DNA of 64,000 nt from Echinostoma caproni (GCA_900618425.1 UZAN01039563.1:41065-105064); one strand, 5' to 3'. Positions 37,101 through 50,599 are shown, counted from the stretch's first letter. Translations and numbers: made by a program. The notes: generated by a model from the sequence alone, not told the origin.

Positions 37101-39010
37101 CAAGCTTTTTACTGGCCCAACCGCAATTCAATTTCGCTCTCAAACGTGAACTTTAAACAGTTCTGGACGTAAAATAAACTGTAAATAACTGCTTTGGGTA
37201 AATAGTGCGCTAGTAACCAAATTACGAACAAAGAAGCTTTTTATTTAAAAAGCCTAAATGATTCATCTCAGCCTCGTCTCGTGATTGCACAGTAACGAAT
37301 CTGAATCTGGTAAACTAATCGATCACGGAAGATGACGATTCTTCATGTTATGCCTGATGAGATTCTTGCAATGGCTCTATCGTTCAAACAAACCCTAATT
37401 GTGTAGCGAATCTCCAACCTAAATCGTTTTGTTCCGGAGAGGAAGAATAACTTTGTACCATACCAGAAACACTTTGTCTAAAGTGAACATATATGGTAAG
37501 CTGTGCATGATGTTATTGTGAGGCCGTTTTGCACGTTTTTCATTTACAATTAGACCAGACTGGTAAACACGGCTATATGCACCTACACGGATGTGAATTT
37601 CAACAAAAACGTCTCATGACTTGATATCCTAACTGAATTATCGGTGATGGGTTTAGTTTTGCATAGGAGTCAACTTTGGAAATTGTCGAGAATGGATAAA
37701 TACGGTTTCAATAGTACTCGGCTTATAATTTTTAGTTTACTTGGGAACGGAACCAATGACTTTCTATATCGATCCATTATCCCTAAGCCTTTGACATGAT
37801 CCTCGACAGTACATTGCTTTTCCCAATGGTGGGCGACCGGGGAGTTAAGTGAGTTCAGGAACAATGGTGTGAACGGATAATGGCAAAACGCCACCATGTT
37901 TGTAACACTTCTATTACAGTGACTGGTTTGTGAACAGGGCATCTAAGGTGTGACTAGGCTAAGCACTGCTGTTCTGGTACCTGAAAAATCTTCATATCAG
38001 TTCACCTACCTCACCCCACCCTACCGCGTTGAAAATACACATGCATACATATTTTGGTGACCCTTTTCTTCACCAATCGTCAAAACGGGTAACTATTCTT
38101 TCAATAAAATCACTACAATACACGTTTTGCATGAAAGCATTGTGAATAAACTACGGTTCATCTCACCGTGAATCATTCAAGCCGGATTTTATGATTCAGC
38201 CATTTATAAGTCAATTCAACTTGCTGTGTATCTTCGAGAGAACGAAAGCGGTCACTATCAGACAATGATTTGCGCAAAACAATCAGTAAAATGTACCATC
38301 TTTGTATTGAGCCAGGTAAACACTTGTATTACCATCCCAGTTTATGGCCTTGGTTCTTAGCGTAAACCGCGTATACTTTTTGTTTCATCCAGTGTGCATC
38401 AAAATGCCGGAAAAATTCATTTCTCAAACTATTTGAAATTGATGATATTGAGTTCAAAAAATGACCCTTTGCACGGGTTTGGCGAGCCACGTGGCTTTGA
38501 ATCCCTATGTCGGACACCAATCAGTACCGGGTGTATCATTAATTCGTTCAGATAGCGTTGTTCTACGAGGCGGGCCAATGATCAAACGAACATTGCAAAC
38601 GAACTGTTCCGTATACAGGCTCTGTTCAAAACAAATTTTGATAACATTGAAATAATTCTCATTGATCTCATATACTGCAACGCCTTGAAGGATTATTTGA
38701 CGAATATATTTCGAATAGGAACACTGTCTCATCTCAGTTTGCTCAGTTGAGTTGTTTAATACTACTGACGTGGGTTACGTTAGGCCTTCTTTTCTAACCA
38801 ATAATAATGATGACCAATAATATTCAAGGGATGCTTTTAGACACTGAGGATTGGTGAAGTCAGCCTCCAGTAATGGAAATTGGACACAAGTTATCCCGAT
38901 CGTTGTGAACATGTCTTCTAGCGTATGACTTTCACCACCAAAGTCCTCACTTTTACGGTCTGCATAAATTTTGGATCATTTTCTTCTTAATCAAGCGTCG
39001 AATTCCTTGA
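34155..39010. other. No recognised gene; one GATA run and one exon-like frame
   Basis: Mostly AT-rich sequence. An 86-codon frame at 35,403-35,663 (plus) begins MARKLSPKGAKDRQQF and is hydrophilic, but has no family match that I know. A frame ending at a GTAAGT donor near 37,044 (SLYEFAFVVLDLFPAKLFC) looks like a membrane-protein exon. Neither has enough support to be called a gene. Confidence 0.4.
35721..35748. repeat. Short GATA microsatellite
   Basis: Four GATA units followed by imperfect ones on the plus strand. Confidence 0.8.
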
Positions 39011-39014
39011 TATA

Positions 39015-39430
39015 CTACCTTGTACAAAAGACATATGGATAAATAAAAATGGAGTACCAACTTGATGTCCTAAGCTTATTAATCTTCAGTGCACGGAACC
39101 GTTGTGGATAATGGGAGTGGGAAGGAGGCGTGACACTGGGATGAGTGAATTGGAAGCGAGAATCGAGACTGCCATGACTGTAATCATCGATCGAGCGCCC
39201 TAGAGACGGGCATCCAACGTTGTGTATACGCTCACGCATGTATTTGCAGTCATTTTGACGCGGTTCGTGGTCGTTACATTCCATTTCAATCCTATCCACC
39301 AACGCCTGCTCAAATAAAGCGTTTCCGTTAATTGCGAATGATCGATCGAGTGGGAGCCAGGTTCTGCCGCAGGTTTCCCACATCCAGGACACAGGAATGA
39401 GTCATGGGCACGAGTGATTGAAACGATCAT
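39015..39430 (-). repeat. GC-richer segment open in two minus-strand frames, unrecognised
   Basis: About 50% GC against about 37% around it. It is open for 125 codons in one minus-strand frame (39,015-39,392) and 76 codons in another (39,200-39,430). The second holds a CPGCGKP motif (residues 13-19) that superficially resembles a zinc-knuckle start, but the remaining ligands are not spaced as in a known finger. The segment ends about 340 bp before the Penelope-like element. It could be an unknown repeat, part of a mobile element, or an exon. Two overlapping open frames in a GC-rich segment are less telling than in an AT-rich one. Confidence 0.35.
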
Positions 39431-39764
39431 ATCATTTGAATGGATTGAAACGAAATGATTGTTGTTATTGTTTTTTGTTTCTGTTTGTCTTCCTGTTGGT
39501 GCTAAACGAAATCATATGGGTGCGATGAAACTGGATTATGCGGTCAGCATAAGCAGTGTCCGATTGAGAACATCAATGACAGGATTACATAGTTTGTAAT
39601 CAGTGAAATAAACCAATCTGCTTTTACTGAAAAGATAAAATTTATGAGTTTGTCAAAACAACCCAACAGAGCACATTTCAAATATAACAAACAGTGAGAA
39701 CAACACTCGTTTTCATTGATTCGTAGCCACGCGAATCGGAAGGGCCGATATATTCATTTTCGCA

Positions 39765-40547
39765 GCTTTGTACCGCTCAAAGTGAAGAGTAATTAGGTGC
39801 GTTGCCTAGCAGATAGAGCAAGGAAGATTTGTAGTGAGGACACAATACGGAAAGAGCTCCTGTTCTTATGCGCTATCTTCACACACAGTGGCTATCTGGA
39901 ACGACTGGTAAGTAAGATGATTCAGTGTACTGGAGATACTGTGAAGAAGACGGAGGTCAGAAAGAAGTCCGTATACATGACCTCTTCGTTCAAGGGGGAT
40001 GCATAAGCAGAATTGATACAGGGGAGACTATCCGATGCTGTTAGTAATATCTTCTATGCAACAAAGCTCAACGTTTTGTTCGCTTCCCAGCTGACTAAAG
40101 GATAAACTTCCGGATACTGCCGTTTCATTTTGTGTGCATTCATTTACTTGTTCCAGTGGAACAACGTACATAGGCCGCACGATCAGACGTTTTTCCGAAC
40201 GAATTCGTGATCACCAGTCTGCACGGCTAAATACGGGAACGATTAGGTCACTGACTAGTGCAGTGGTTTCACACCTAGTTGAAACAAATCACACTGTGAA
40301 TGTGACCGATGTATTCGGACCCCTCTATGGAGTTCGTGGTCGACTATTCAGGCAGGTTATATGTCGAATGCTGACCACAGCGGAAGCGGTAGGAATTCGG
40401 CTACACAACCATTGTCTGTCCGTTCAAAAACAATTTGTTCAGGCGCTTAAGCTCCCCTCCCCCCCCCCCACCCACCACTACCACACACGCACACTCACCC
40501 CATATTCCGAGTGGTCTCGACGATCGGATGACCTAACAATTATGTGA
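39765..40547 (+). mobile_element. Penelope-like element 3' part with GIY-YIG endonuclease
   Basis: 3' part of a Penelope-like retroelement, which encodes an RT followed by a GIY-YIG endonuclease. From about 39,770 the end of the RT and the linker read RCLADRARKICSEDTIRKEL, then FTHSGYLERLV and YMTSSFKGDA. After a stop at 40,004-40,006 come LIQGRLSDAVSNIFYATKL, another stop, and a one-base frame change. The endonuclease is then open from 40,134 to 40,547 (137 codons): CSSGTTYIGRTIRRFSERI (residues 6-24) with the catalytic Tyr12 and Arg15, His27, His53, and TTAEAVGI with the presumed metal-binding Glu84, then QKQFVQALKLP. The usual CxCG before YIG has lost its second Cys (Ser8). The tail after residue 108 is Pro/Thr-rich and runs through a C-homopolymer. 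The RT core is missing, so the copy is 5'-truncated. Confidence 0.92.
40447..40500. repeat. C-rich low-complexity run
   Basis: A run of C followed by CAC-type repeats at the end of the Penelope-like endonuclease frame. It probably extends the open frame beyond the original stop. Confidence 0.7.
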
Positions 40548-40549
40548 TC

Positions 40550-43500
40550 ATTGCGAATCCCATGTCCGGTCCTACGACAAAATTATCCCCAGATAACTTA
40601 TGAGGTTATTTTCTCTTTCCCAAAACAACTTTTTGGTTCTTTATGACTGAATACTGATTTATATATAAAGAGCATGATATTTATTGTCATTTATTCGGCA
40701 TGACTACGAATCACTGAAAACGAACTTGTTCATCGATATTTCTTGTATTTATGAGTTCCTTTTTATTTGAAAAGTTCGATATCTTCAGAGGTCCTATAGG
40801 CCACTATTTGTTCTGGCTTTGATATTGCGATGAATATCAGAATACAAAACAAATTCTTATGTAGACGTCGGTTACATTGCTTTTCCTTAATTAGCTGACT
40901 ATAATCGCAAGTCGCGGTGCAGCTGCTCCAAAGTCGATTGATTTCGACTGTATGGCTTCCTTCATTCGTTGTGAGTGAATGATCTCCGACAACTTTCTTT
41001 CACGTAGTCCATTTGCCTCGGCAATTCCACTCGGTAGAGTAAACAGAAAAATAACACTGGAAATTTAAGGTTGTATTGCACCCTGGGAGTATGTTCGAGC
41101 GAATATAACTACTGAGCAACAAATATGCAAAACCTTTAGCAGTGTCAATACCTTTATAACAAACTTGGAGACCCTGATGAATGACCTGGTAGAACACGCC
41201 AAAATCAATAAGGTGTGAGCAAAATTTCTTAATAGAAATGAAGTAAACTGTAAACGGATTTTCAGAGATAACGAATAGAGTAAGAACGTTTACATAGGGT
41301 TAAGTTGGTAACGGAACCTAATCTCCATAGTATTGTGAACTGGTGCATCACGTTACGCTGCTTGCGCCCTCGAAGAGTATGAGACCTACTACTGTCTCTT
41401 CGTTTCGTATATGTTTCTCAGACAATTTTCGGAGTGAAGCTAAGGAGACAATCCTAAGTCCAATATTGATGAAGTGTTGTAAAATCAGAAATGTATGACA
41501 TCCACAATACCCGAAAGAGAAATTTCCTGTAGTATCAGTGTCAAGTTACATATGGAAAATCAGTAAATGCCAGTAGATGTCACCTAGAGATGAAGCAAAA
41601 GATTGTGAATGGTGGGGTAGACTGTCTTCAGTAGTTGCTGGGATGGAAATTTCACTAGACGGCATATAGTCAAATGCCACCTATTGTTCGTTTCCCGGAA
41701 AAAATACTGCGGGAGCAGACAACGTTGCTTCTTTGAGTTCTACTACTCGATTATGTAATGAGAGGTGTTTTGTTAAATGAGCTTTCTACTTAAGTTTGAG
41801 GATTTTCCTTACTTTACTAGATATCCAGCACCAACATCCATTTCCCGAGGTACGTATATTCTCCACCGTTTCATAGTTGGATCATCCTCGAAGAAAGCAT
41901 TCCCTCCTTTCTTTAAAGGATTGAGGGTTCTGTGTTGAAGCCAAATGAGAACATTGAGGACGGAAACGCAAGGTGGATAATGTCTTACCTGGATGAAGTT
42001 GATCAACTATTCATTAGAAGCACGGTTGATTTATTATATGAGTAAAAGCTATATTTATTCCATCGGTTAATTAATTCGAATGGAATTTCTTCAAAAGTTT
42101 GCGGTGATATTTTCTGTTAACTGAACTGACAGTCGGAAATACAACATTTTTAAATAATAAGTAAATAAAATAAGTACTATTCAGAGTTCAGTAAATGTGA
42201 CTTCCCATCCGTAAAAAATGACAGGAGATAGCAATCCTACTCAGGGTCGCCCGTAAGGTGTTTCATCAAAAAACTTGCCTTCAGTTGTGTTTGTTAGAAA
42301 GTAGTGATTTCAAAAATGCTACTCTCACCCATACAAACCCATCTGTTATTGGCGAAAAGAAGCTGTAAGACCACATACATGTATAAAGATGCGAATTCCG
42401 CAGAACTGATGAAGGAAAAATGTAAAAAGTACACACCTGAAAGAGAATTGATCCTGCAATATAAATCCTTTTTTCTCATTAGCAAACTTGCGCGTTAGTC
42501 TACTTTATGATACATTTAGATTTAGTATTGGCAGTGAATTCCAAACCATTTTTATTCAATTCCAAGTACGAGCAACGTACTTTTTATAGAATCGAATAAA
42601 TAGTCACACTCCACCCGGTGAACGGTATATAATTTTTGGTGCTTTCAATTTTCCTCTCAAAAAATACATGTGCCTGGTATGTGGATGAAATCTATATTGC
42701 CCATCTTTTGGACTTTCAGTCTAGTATTGCTGCCAGTGCACTGGTAAACTAATTAAAAACTGCATCGTAGTGCATAACCTGTATTGGACCAATCAACGAC
42801 AGGAAAGTAGATTTCGGATAGTTTGCTTAATCATCTTCAATGGCATTATTGTCCGCGTCAATGTGAAACCCAACCTCCGTTGCACTCGGCTTCTCGTGCA
42901 TTAAAACGGAATATAGGTTGACTCATACTTTTTCATTCTTGTGTCTGCGCTCACTTCGACTGTACAAAATTTCGTCTATCTATTCAGCGTTACACTCACT
43001 GATCAGTTCTTCGGTCTGATAATAACAGCTATTTTCACTTAATATATTTGTTCAGATATGGGAAAGGTGATAAACTATAACTTATATTACATGATGACTA
43101 TTTTTCTTCAGGACACTGAATGATTTCAATCCTAAGAACCTGTAGGTGATCATCTAACATCCATTTTTGATTTGCAATAAATGTTTTGCGAAGGAAGGCC
43201 ACGATGGAACTCACGAACTATGACAACATAAACGGTCGACCTACACGCCTTGTTACACACATGCGAGGGAATTTGAATAATTGACTTGGGAATTCCGAAT
43301 CGATTGACGTGTAAACCGAAGACGTTGCAATCAAAACTAATGCTACGCTGAGATGACCATGCGATAGAGAAACTGCTTTATAACTCCGTATATTTATATG
43401 AATGATGGCCAAGATGGAACTCATAATTTGATTTTAGAAACCACTGCTGTAAGACTGGGGACGTGCAGTGACAAATGGAATAAGGTCCCAGTATGACGAG

Positions 43501-44070
43501 AGCAGCATTGAGCCAGATAACGGTAAGACTGTTTGCTATCAAAATTTGGTGACGATTGCTGGGTTTTAAAACCGGAACCAATTAATTATGTTCTTTTTTT
43601 ATGACCAGAGCCAAAAAGCTGTGAATTGGTTCCCTATACGAAATGGACCATTTCCCATAAAGCACCGCACAGCCCACGAGGTATTGACTTAGAGATGCAC
43701 GAATTGACACTACACAACAAACTTCACCAATTTTTAATAAAATGTAATAAAAAAAAAATAAAAAATAAAACAAATAAATAAAAATGAAATAATTATGTCG
43801 ACAGGATGTAAAATGTTTGCTTTTGTGGCTTAGTAATTTCATTTCTACCTATTTCATACACCAAAGTTGGTTGCAAAATGCCGTCTGTGAACTGGTCATC
43901 GTAGTGGCTACACTTGCTTACTATATTCGTTTATTTGTTCAGTACTGAAATGTATGTTGCTTTCGTTTGCCGCTGGGCATACACTCTGTCAATAGGACTG
44001 GTAATCCAGCCCGGGTATAGTGTGATTACTTTCATTTCGCATCATATGTTTCTTACGTTGTTGTAGTGCT
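40550..44070. other. No recognisable gene; A-rich low-complexity run
   Basis: AT-rich sequence with short frames only. An A-rich stretch with TAAA/AAAT units at 43,745-43,792 could be a reverse or forward retroposon tail, but no body is recognised beside it. Confidence 0.5.
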
Positions 44071-44076
44071 GATAGC

Positions 44077-44265
44077 CTACGGGACAAGGCCAGCTACGGG
44101 GCTACGCAGTACAGTGCCACGGGCCAATTCTGCCAGCCAATCAGCTGCCCTGTGGGAAACTGGGTATGTTATGTGCATGTTATCCGTGAGGTCCCTGTTT
44201 AGATCCTCAATGGAGTCGTTCAGTATGCCCCGTTGATGATACTCGGCAAGGTCTCGGAATACTTT
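44077..44265 (-). other. 62-codon open frame without start, protein-like
   Basis: Minus-strand frame that includes FRDLAEYHQRGILNDSIEDL and later HRAADWLAELARGTVLRSPV, ending in a stop at 44,077-44,079. It is hydrophilic and amphipathic, and GC-richer (about 50%) than its surroundings. A second frame just upstream (44,255-44,450) also reads like protein (KSFDSTRRLTRAYMEALI, one stop). Together they suggest one decayed coding sequence with a frameshift. No family is recognised. It could be a mobile-element protein, a pseudogene or an exon. Confidence 0.3.
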
Positions 44266-44479
44266 CTATCTTCGGTTGGTTTGTTCTGTACACGACTAAG
44301 TTCACCGTATAGTTAAATCAAAGCCTCCATATATGCCCGTGTTAGCCTGCGGGTGGAATCAAAACTTTTAACCGACCCCCCACAGAGGTAACGTTGCGCG
44401 GTTGATCGATCGAGGAATCGTTGATGGAAGATAATTCAAAGGCCAGCGAGCCGACGCAATACTTGTAAATTAATTTTTC

Positions 44480-47400
44480 CCCTGAAATTTGCTTCTAGTC
44501 AGGCAAGTCTTGACATAATGATTAATCAAATGATAGTTTTTCAAATTTATCTTTCGTACGTCAGGTTACATTGATTTGTTCCACATTGTTCGTCGATTTT
44601 CAGTTTCTTTCCATGAGATTGTCTTCCAGTCTTCAGGATCTCTCTACTGCTCATTCTGATCCCACGTTCTTCTAAACGCCTAAAGGAGCAATGTTTTCAA
44701 ACTTGACACAGACTCTCTACATGTTCGTGGGGCTTACAGACAATTTCATCGGTTTATTTCCCACTGTTTATTATGCACCAGATACAAATTGTTTCAGTTT
44801 TCACTAAACATTCATCTACTTATCCACGTTCTCATATAGATTTCTTTGTAAATCCACTTCAATGGCATAGAATCATTGGCATTCAAGTATCGTACAAGTG
44901 CTTTTTCAAATATTTCCCGTTGTTTAATGATATATTTTTCTTCTCAAAACCATACCAAACTTTTTTGCCCCGACTCTAGTTTACAAATCAAATATCAAAG
45001 CCAGCACCAATGGATTTCCTTCATAAATTTTCCTAACCAAAAGAATTTATTATTTTAAATACATTCGCAGTTACAAGCACACCTTCAATTCCATAACGGG
45101 ATTCCACAAGTGACTAAATTCGTCTTGGTTGTGAACCGCGTGACTGAACTCACGTCTCGTATTTTCGGGAAATTCAAGTTATTATGGCTCAGTGCCTAAT
45201 TTCACTCACCCGTTGTCAAGCCTATCTGTGTTCTGTTCTTCAATATCAGCGACAACACCACCAACATCACTCGACAATACTCGACTAAGGTTTTGGGATT
45301 TCAACTGGCAACTTCTGAACTGCTGGGTTATGTTTCCGGAACGCTAGTTACATTGTTATGTATGCAATAGAAGTGGAAAGAAAGAGATAAGTAGTGTCTT
45401 CGGGGTATTTTTGTGCACATTCCCCGGCCACTCGAGAATATCAGCTGACAAAATTACTGAATTGAGTGCACTCCCGATTCTAAATATGGAGATTGTTCTG
45501 GTATCATTTGGGAACCTATGGTTAGTTCCCCTATTAGTTCCGAAAAGACTAGTTTTATACTTTGCGTTTCTCTCATACAGGTAGTACTTATCACGGAAAA
45601 AGATGTCCGAAATGAAGCAGGCAAAACAGTCATTCTAATTCGGTCTGTTCAACGATGATTCTCCAATAGATATTTCAAAGACATGAGTGCTACAGTTTCA
45701 ATTCGGACATCTGAATGGGGTACATAGAAAAGCCAACAAAAACTACACGTTACTACTATGATAAATTCATTGGACCGAGCTAATTCGCCGTCGTAAACGA
45801 ATTGATCGATGATTTCCAAAAATTTCTACTCCAGTGATTCTTATTGCTCCTACCGTCAGTAGGAACACACTGTACATGTTCTCTGCCCAAAACCAACACC
45901 GTAAAGAAGTCATATAAAAACCATATATCTAGGATCTGCGTGTTGATCAGTTTCATCAAATGGAAAGTTTTACAGCTTCAATTTGGCGCATTAGCCATCA
46001 GGCTGCGTTGTTCTATCTTCCACATTATTGCTTGTTTTAAATATACTTGTTTTAAATACACTTATTTGATTCTTGTAAATTTCAAGCATAACTTTGGGTT
46101 CGGTAGCTGTTTACCTTCGATTTCACACATATCTGTAGTAGTGTTTCAGTTTTTGTCACAAAACTAATGATTCAAATAAATGAGAATTGGGAATTCAACA
46201 CAGCGCATCTATTGGATACGGGCAAGATCTTACAAGGACACTTTCCAGATTTATTTTATTGAGAGAATATAGTTTATCTCGTTGTTAGAAACAAGAAAGA
46301 TAAAGTCCAACTTACTCCTGATTTACTGTGTGAGTAAGATATCGAACTTATCAAGTTGTTTCATGAATCGAATACGGTTGGAGTCGATAGTATAATAATA
46401 AATCATTCAATTTTCCGAGAAAAATCTTCCGTTGACTACCGGATAGATGGGAACAAAATCTCAAGCACTTAAGAACAAGATAAATGATAACGGAATCTAT
46501 CAAAGCAGCTCAAAATGCCTACTTGTAAAATAGTGATGAACTTTGGTCTTTTAATTGTTTGAGGATGATTTAATCACTAGTGATGAAATGCTATGGTCAA
46601 AGTAGAAGCTCAACGATGCTTTTCGTAGTTTGGTTCTCCTCTCGCTGATCAAACTGTCCACGGCATATGAGGCTGCTAACCGAATGCTTTGACATCCTTA
46701 TGGATTACAGAAGATCGTTCAGTGTTTACATCATCTGCGTATGGTATTTCATGTACAATCCTCCCCTCCAGTTCACCGAGGCTCAAAGTACTCAAAGCGA
46801 TTAAATTTGTGCTCTTGTGACTTAAAAGCCTCAGCTCATTTCTCGCGTTGCGCTGCCTCCCAACGGTTTCTGTTATGCCCCTATATTACAGTAGATGGTC
46901 ATTTTTGTTATTCACTGCATGCTGGCGTAATAATTTCAGAGCACAGAAAATACACTGCATATAAAACAATACAACAAACAATAATACAAATAAGTGTCTA
47001 ATTATTATAATGGTTATATGTTTTTCTGCATAACTGTGGACAAAATAGAAGTGATTCCCTCACCGAGCAACATACTGTACATATTCAAAATTATACTAGT
47101 TAATTTAGCTGAAAATGAAAGTATGTGGAAAGAACTGAGGTACGTCAAACAGCGAATGTGAGCGTCATCAAATGTGGAAGCAATGATGAGAGTATTCTCG
47201 ATTCAGGTCAGCAGTTTTATTTAATAGTGGCAGTATCATTTTTTAAATAAACTATTTGCTCATTCACGTTTTCCATATGGTTTGAGATAACAACTGAGAA
47301 CTAACACGGTTTCTGCATATATCAGCCATCCGCTATAGGCGACGCAATCCACAACAGAGCACATTTGGATTAAATACGCGAATGGTTTATTCATCGATTA

Positions 47401-49290
47401 CTCCCAATTAATATCAGTAAAACTATAGCATCATTTTGGAGCTTACGTCTCATACATTCATTCTTGAATTATTTTTTCTTACTTAACTGTCTAACTATTT
47501 AATCAATAACACTAAATTATCACTTATCCGGCGAGTGATGTAATGATGTGAACTATTGGTCGTTTTATCGCTGGTTTCAAGCTCATACTTGTAAATCTGA
47601 TGGCTTTATTCAATAAGTATTGATAAAGCAATAGTAATATGTGTTGCCATCAATATTTATAAAATCACGTAAACTTCAAAGTAAAAAGTGTCACTGGAGT
47701 GGGTCTCCAATCTCCAGGGAGTTTAATGAAAGATCATTGGAAGCAGACAATGGAAGTTGTCTCTCTCGAAAGTAAAACCGTCAAAACTGTTCACAAGCGT
47801 AATGCGTTATGAAAGAAATGGAGGGTGTAACTGCAAATTTTGACTGCTATTGTGAGTTCGAAAATCTTTTGAGAATGGATGAGTTTGATCAACGATCGAG
47901 ATTTCGTTAATGCGGCTTAAACAATATATCGATCAGGATGACGCAGAATGTACGTCATGAAGGGGTTTATGGCCAAATCGACCTTCAATACTATGCAACC
48001 AGTCATATTTCAGTTGGAGTAATTTTTGAGTCACACTGCTCAAGACTGAAAGGCGTTTAATTCCATGGGTTCTTATCAGTCTAGCCTACTGGCCATTGTC
48101 ACACGACTGACTGAATTGATTTCCAAAGGAGGGAATCCGGTACTAATGCACTTAGACGCGAGTGTACGCAGATGAATTACTTGATCGTTTTGCTTGAGGA
48201 TTATTTTTTCAGCTTTCTCTGACGTAAAACATCCAGAACTCAGAAATTAGTTCCATTCCATGAAAAGATATAGCATATGAGGTAGACAAGTCGAGTAGAA
48301 GTCTTGCCATTCGACCACATAAACTACGAGACAGTGAGCTGAAATCTGATCCCGGTCAACCACAGCACGACTGTGATAGCTGCGTGAACTTGTTTGCTGG
48401 ACTTGGATCAAATTCCTTCTATTTTGCTTAGTTTGTCAACGTGACTGACAGACCAATTAAGAGCCTTGGAATAACTTTTCAACCTCATAATAAATAACGG
48501 TAGAAGGTTCAGTGGGTTGTATCACTAGTTATAAACCAATGTCTCAGTCATCATTGGTTACCAATGAGAACACAAACATTGAAAAGTAGGTTTCTGTCTC
48601 AGTAACGATAGCCGTTATTCCGTGAAAATGGCAGATCGACGAATTATATTAAGGCATCCAATTGATGATAAGTCTTAGAAACAGTCCTGGCGGTCTGTTG
48701 GTCACCAATAAAGCACACAATCCTGTATATCTAGCTTTTAATTGTCATAGACTCGGAAAGTACTCACCGTTGATGCCTTGAATTTCAAAGATGGGAAATT
48801 CTGAGATCCAAACTATCAATATATCTATCTCTAAATGAAATCAAATTAATCCCAAAGGCAGACTGATCTCTTTTCTATCTCTACCGGGAATGACTTAGCA
48901 GAGCAAACCCAGCTCGATATACATAACTGCTGACTGGTACCGGGAAAGATTTGGCTGATAAAGCTCACCCTCGAGTCCATGATTTAGCGCATCAACAAAG
49001 ACACGAACAGCGTGTTTCCACAAAATCTGTGCTTGTAGAATGGATCCGACGATAAGCTTCTGTAAGGCATAAGATAATTATAAGGAAAGTAATCAATCTA
49101 GCACTCTATTTTTTTCCTTTTACGTCTAGCTACAATGTTCGATGTGCGTCTAGCATTGTCTGAATGTCCCAGTTCTTTCTAAGGAAGTCCATGAATATAG
49201 TTTACCAGATGGCTGAAGAACCAATGTCTGTGTACATACTGTTTCCATGTGTATCTATTTCACTCAAATACCGATAACGTTTGCATGATA
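44480..49290. other. No recognisable gene
   Basis: AT-rich. A short direct duplication (TGTTTTAAATAYACT, twice) lies at about 46,035-46,065. An A/C-rich stretch at about 46,965-46,992 (ACAATACAACAAACAATA) resembles the ACAAT tail of the LINE at 34.15 kb, and the 86-codon frame before it (46,741-47,001) could be a degraded LINE 3' end, but no RT motif supports this. Confidence 0.45.
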
Positions 49291-49297
49291 AAGATTT

Positions 49298-49375
49298 TTT
49301 GAATAAAACAAGTTACACAATATGAGCAGAATTTTGCTCAATTCTGCTCATAGTGTGTTACTTGTTTTATTCAAA
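49298..49375. repeat. Near-perfect 36-bp hairpin (MITE- or pre-miRNA-like)
   Basis: Arms at 49,298-49,333 and 49,340-49,375 are inverted copies with two mismatches, separated by the six bases TTGCTC. The whole is 78 nt, which is the size of an animal pre-miRNA hairpin, but the stem is unusually regular. It is also the shape of a very short foldback element. No target-site duplication is obvious. I cannot tell which strand would be transcribed. Confidence 0.85.
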
Positions 49376-50558
49376 TGGATCAAAGGGAAAGAGTGTTTCC
49401 GCCATTTCAAAAAACATTTTTTCTTTTGCTAGTATGCGGTGTTCTCGAGTTCACTGAATATGACATACGGTTGACGATTTATGGGAAACTAGATTCTCAG
49501 ACCAGTTGAGTAATGGCAACCAAAAAGGATTTTTGTAATACATTTTCTAGTATCCCAGTGCTTATGAGAGAGAGAACGCAACTTGGCAACAACGCGTACA
49601 CCGCATGGAAACAAAGAACGCTTTTTAACCAATTTGGGTTGGAACTAACTACAACCTAACTTCCCAGGATTAGCGATCGGTACTTTAGCTGTTTACATTA
49701 TACGATTAATTTGTGTATGATCAACAAACTGGTTGCTGAATCAACTATATGGTTGCATAATCGATCCTGAAAACTTTCAAGCACCTACGCACTTTAGATC
49801 GTTCAGTCACACTCTTAGTTTGGACTTTATACTGAAGTTTCAGACATGTGCACAACAAAATATATGCCTGAGTGAGATTCACCAGATCAAAAGGAGATTT
49901 ACCCATTTAACAGACATGATAATCATCTACGGTTTCATATATATCAATCAGTTTTACCTAAGAATCTGTTGTCTTCCTTTTTCACTGTAATAACTTGTCT
50001 GTTAGGGACATAGTAGAATATTTTGACGTGCCATTCTTGACTATTCAGAGGCTTTAGATTCAGTCATATGGACATTTTACCTCGACAAACTGCATTCTTA
50101 AGTAGTGTGTCACAAGTAGCTGTGCCTTCATCGTATCTCTCTTCGAATAATACACTCGACGAGTCCATCGCTCTTTCTGCGTATATTTAAAAGTTGACGG
50201 AGGATATACTGCTATGCTTGGTCGTTTTCTATCTCTCATGCGCCCATTTATTATCCGGTAATGTAGTATGAATTTGCGAATCACTCACCCCAATCAAAAT
50301 GCGTGAAATATCCTTTAGGCTTTTTACAAACTCCGTTCCCGATAAATAGTGCCAAATTGATGATAGCTCTGTTTCTAAAATGAAGCTCATAAATACTTGG
50401 AATATTGAACAAATAATAACATTGAGTGCTCTTCAAGTATCTAGATTTTGTAGAAATATGGAGATGGATATATTTGTGGAATTGCGACTTCAACTGCACG
50501 CCGTGTGAAAACGAATTATTCAAATGTTCTAATGTTTGTTTATTTATCCCGTTTTGCT

Positions 50559-50599
<41 letters not shown>

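Noticed and set aside
43745..43792. Poly-A tail of a retroposon
   Set aside because: The run is interrupted A-rich low complexity with no recognisable element body on either side.
48300..48370. tRNA-like SINE head suggested by GATCCCGGTCAACC
   Set aside because: No A box or stems are found at suitable spacing on either strand.
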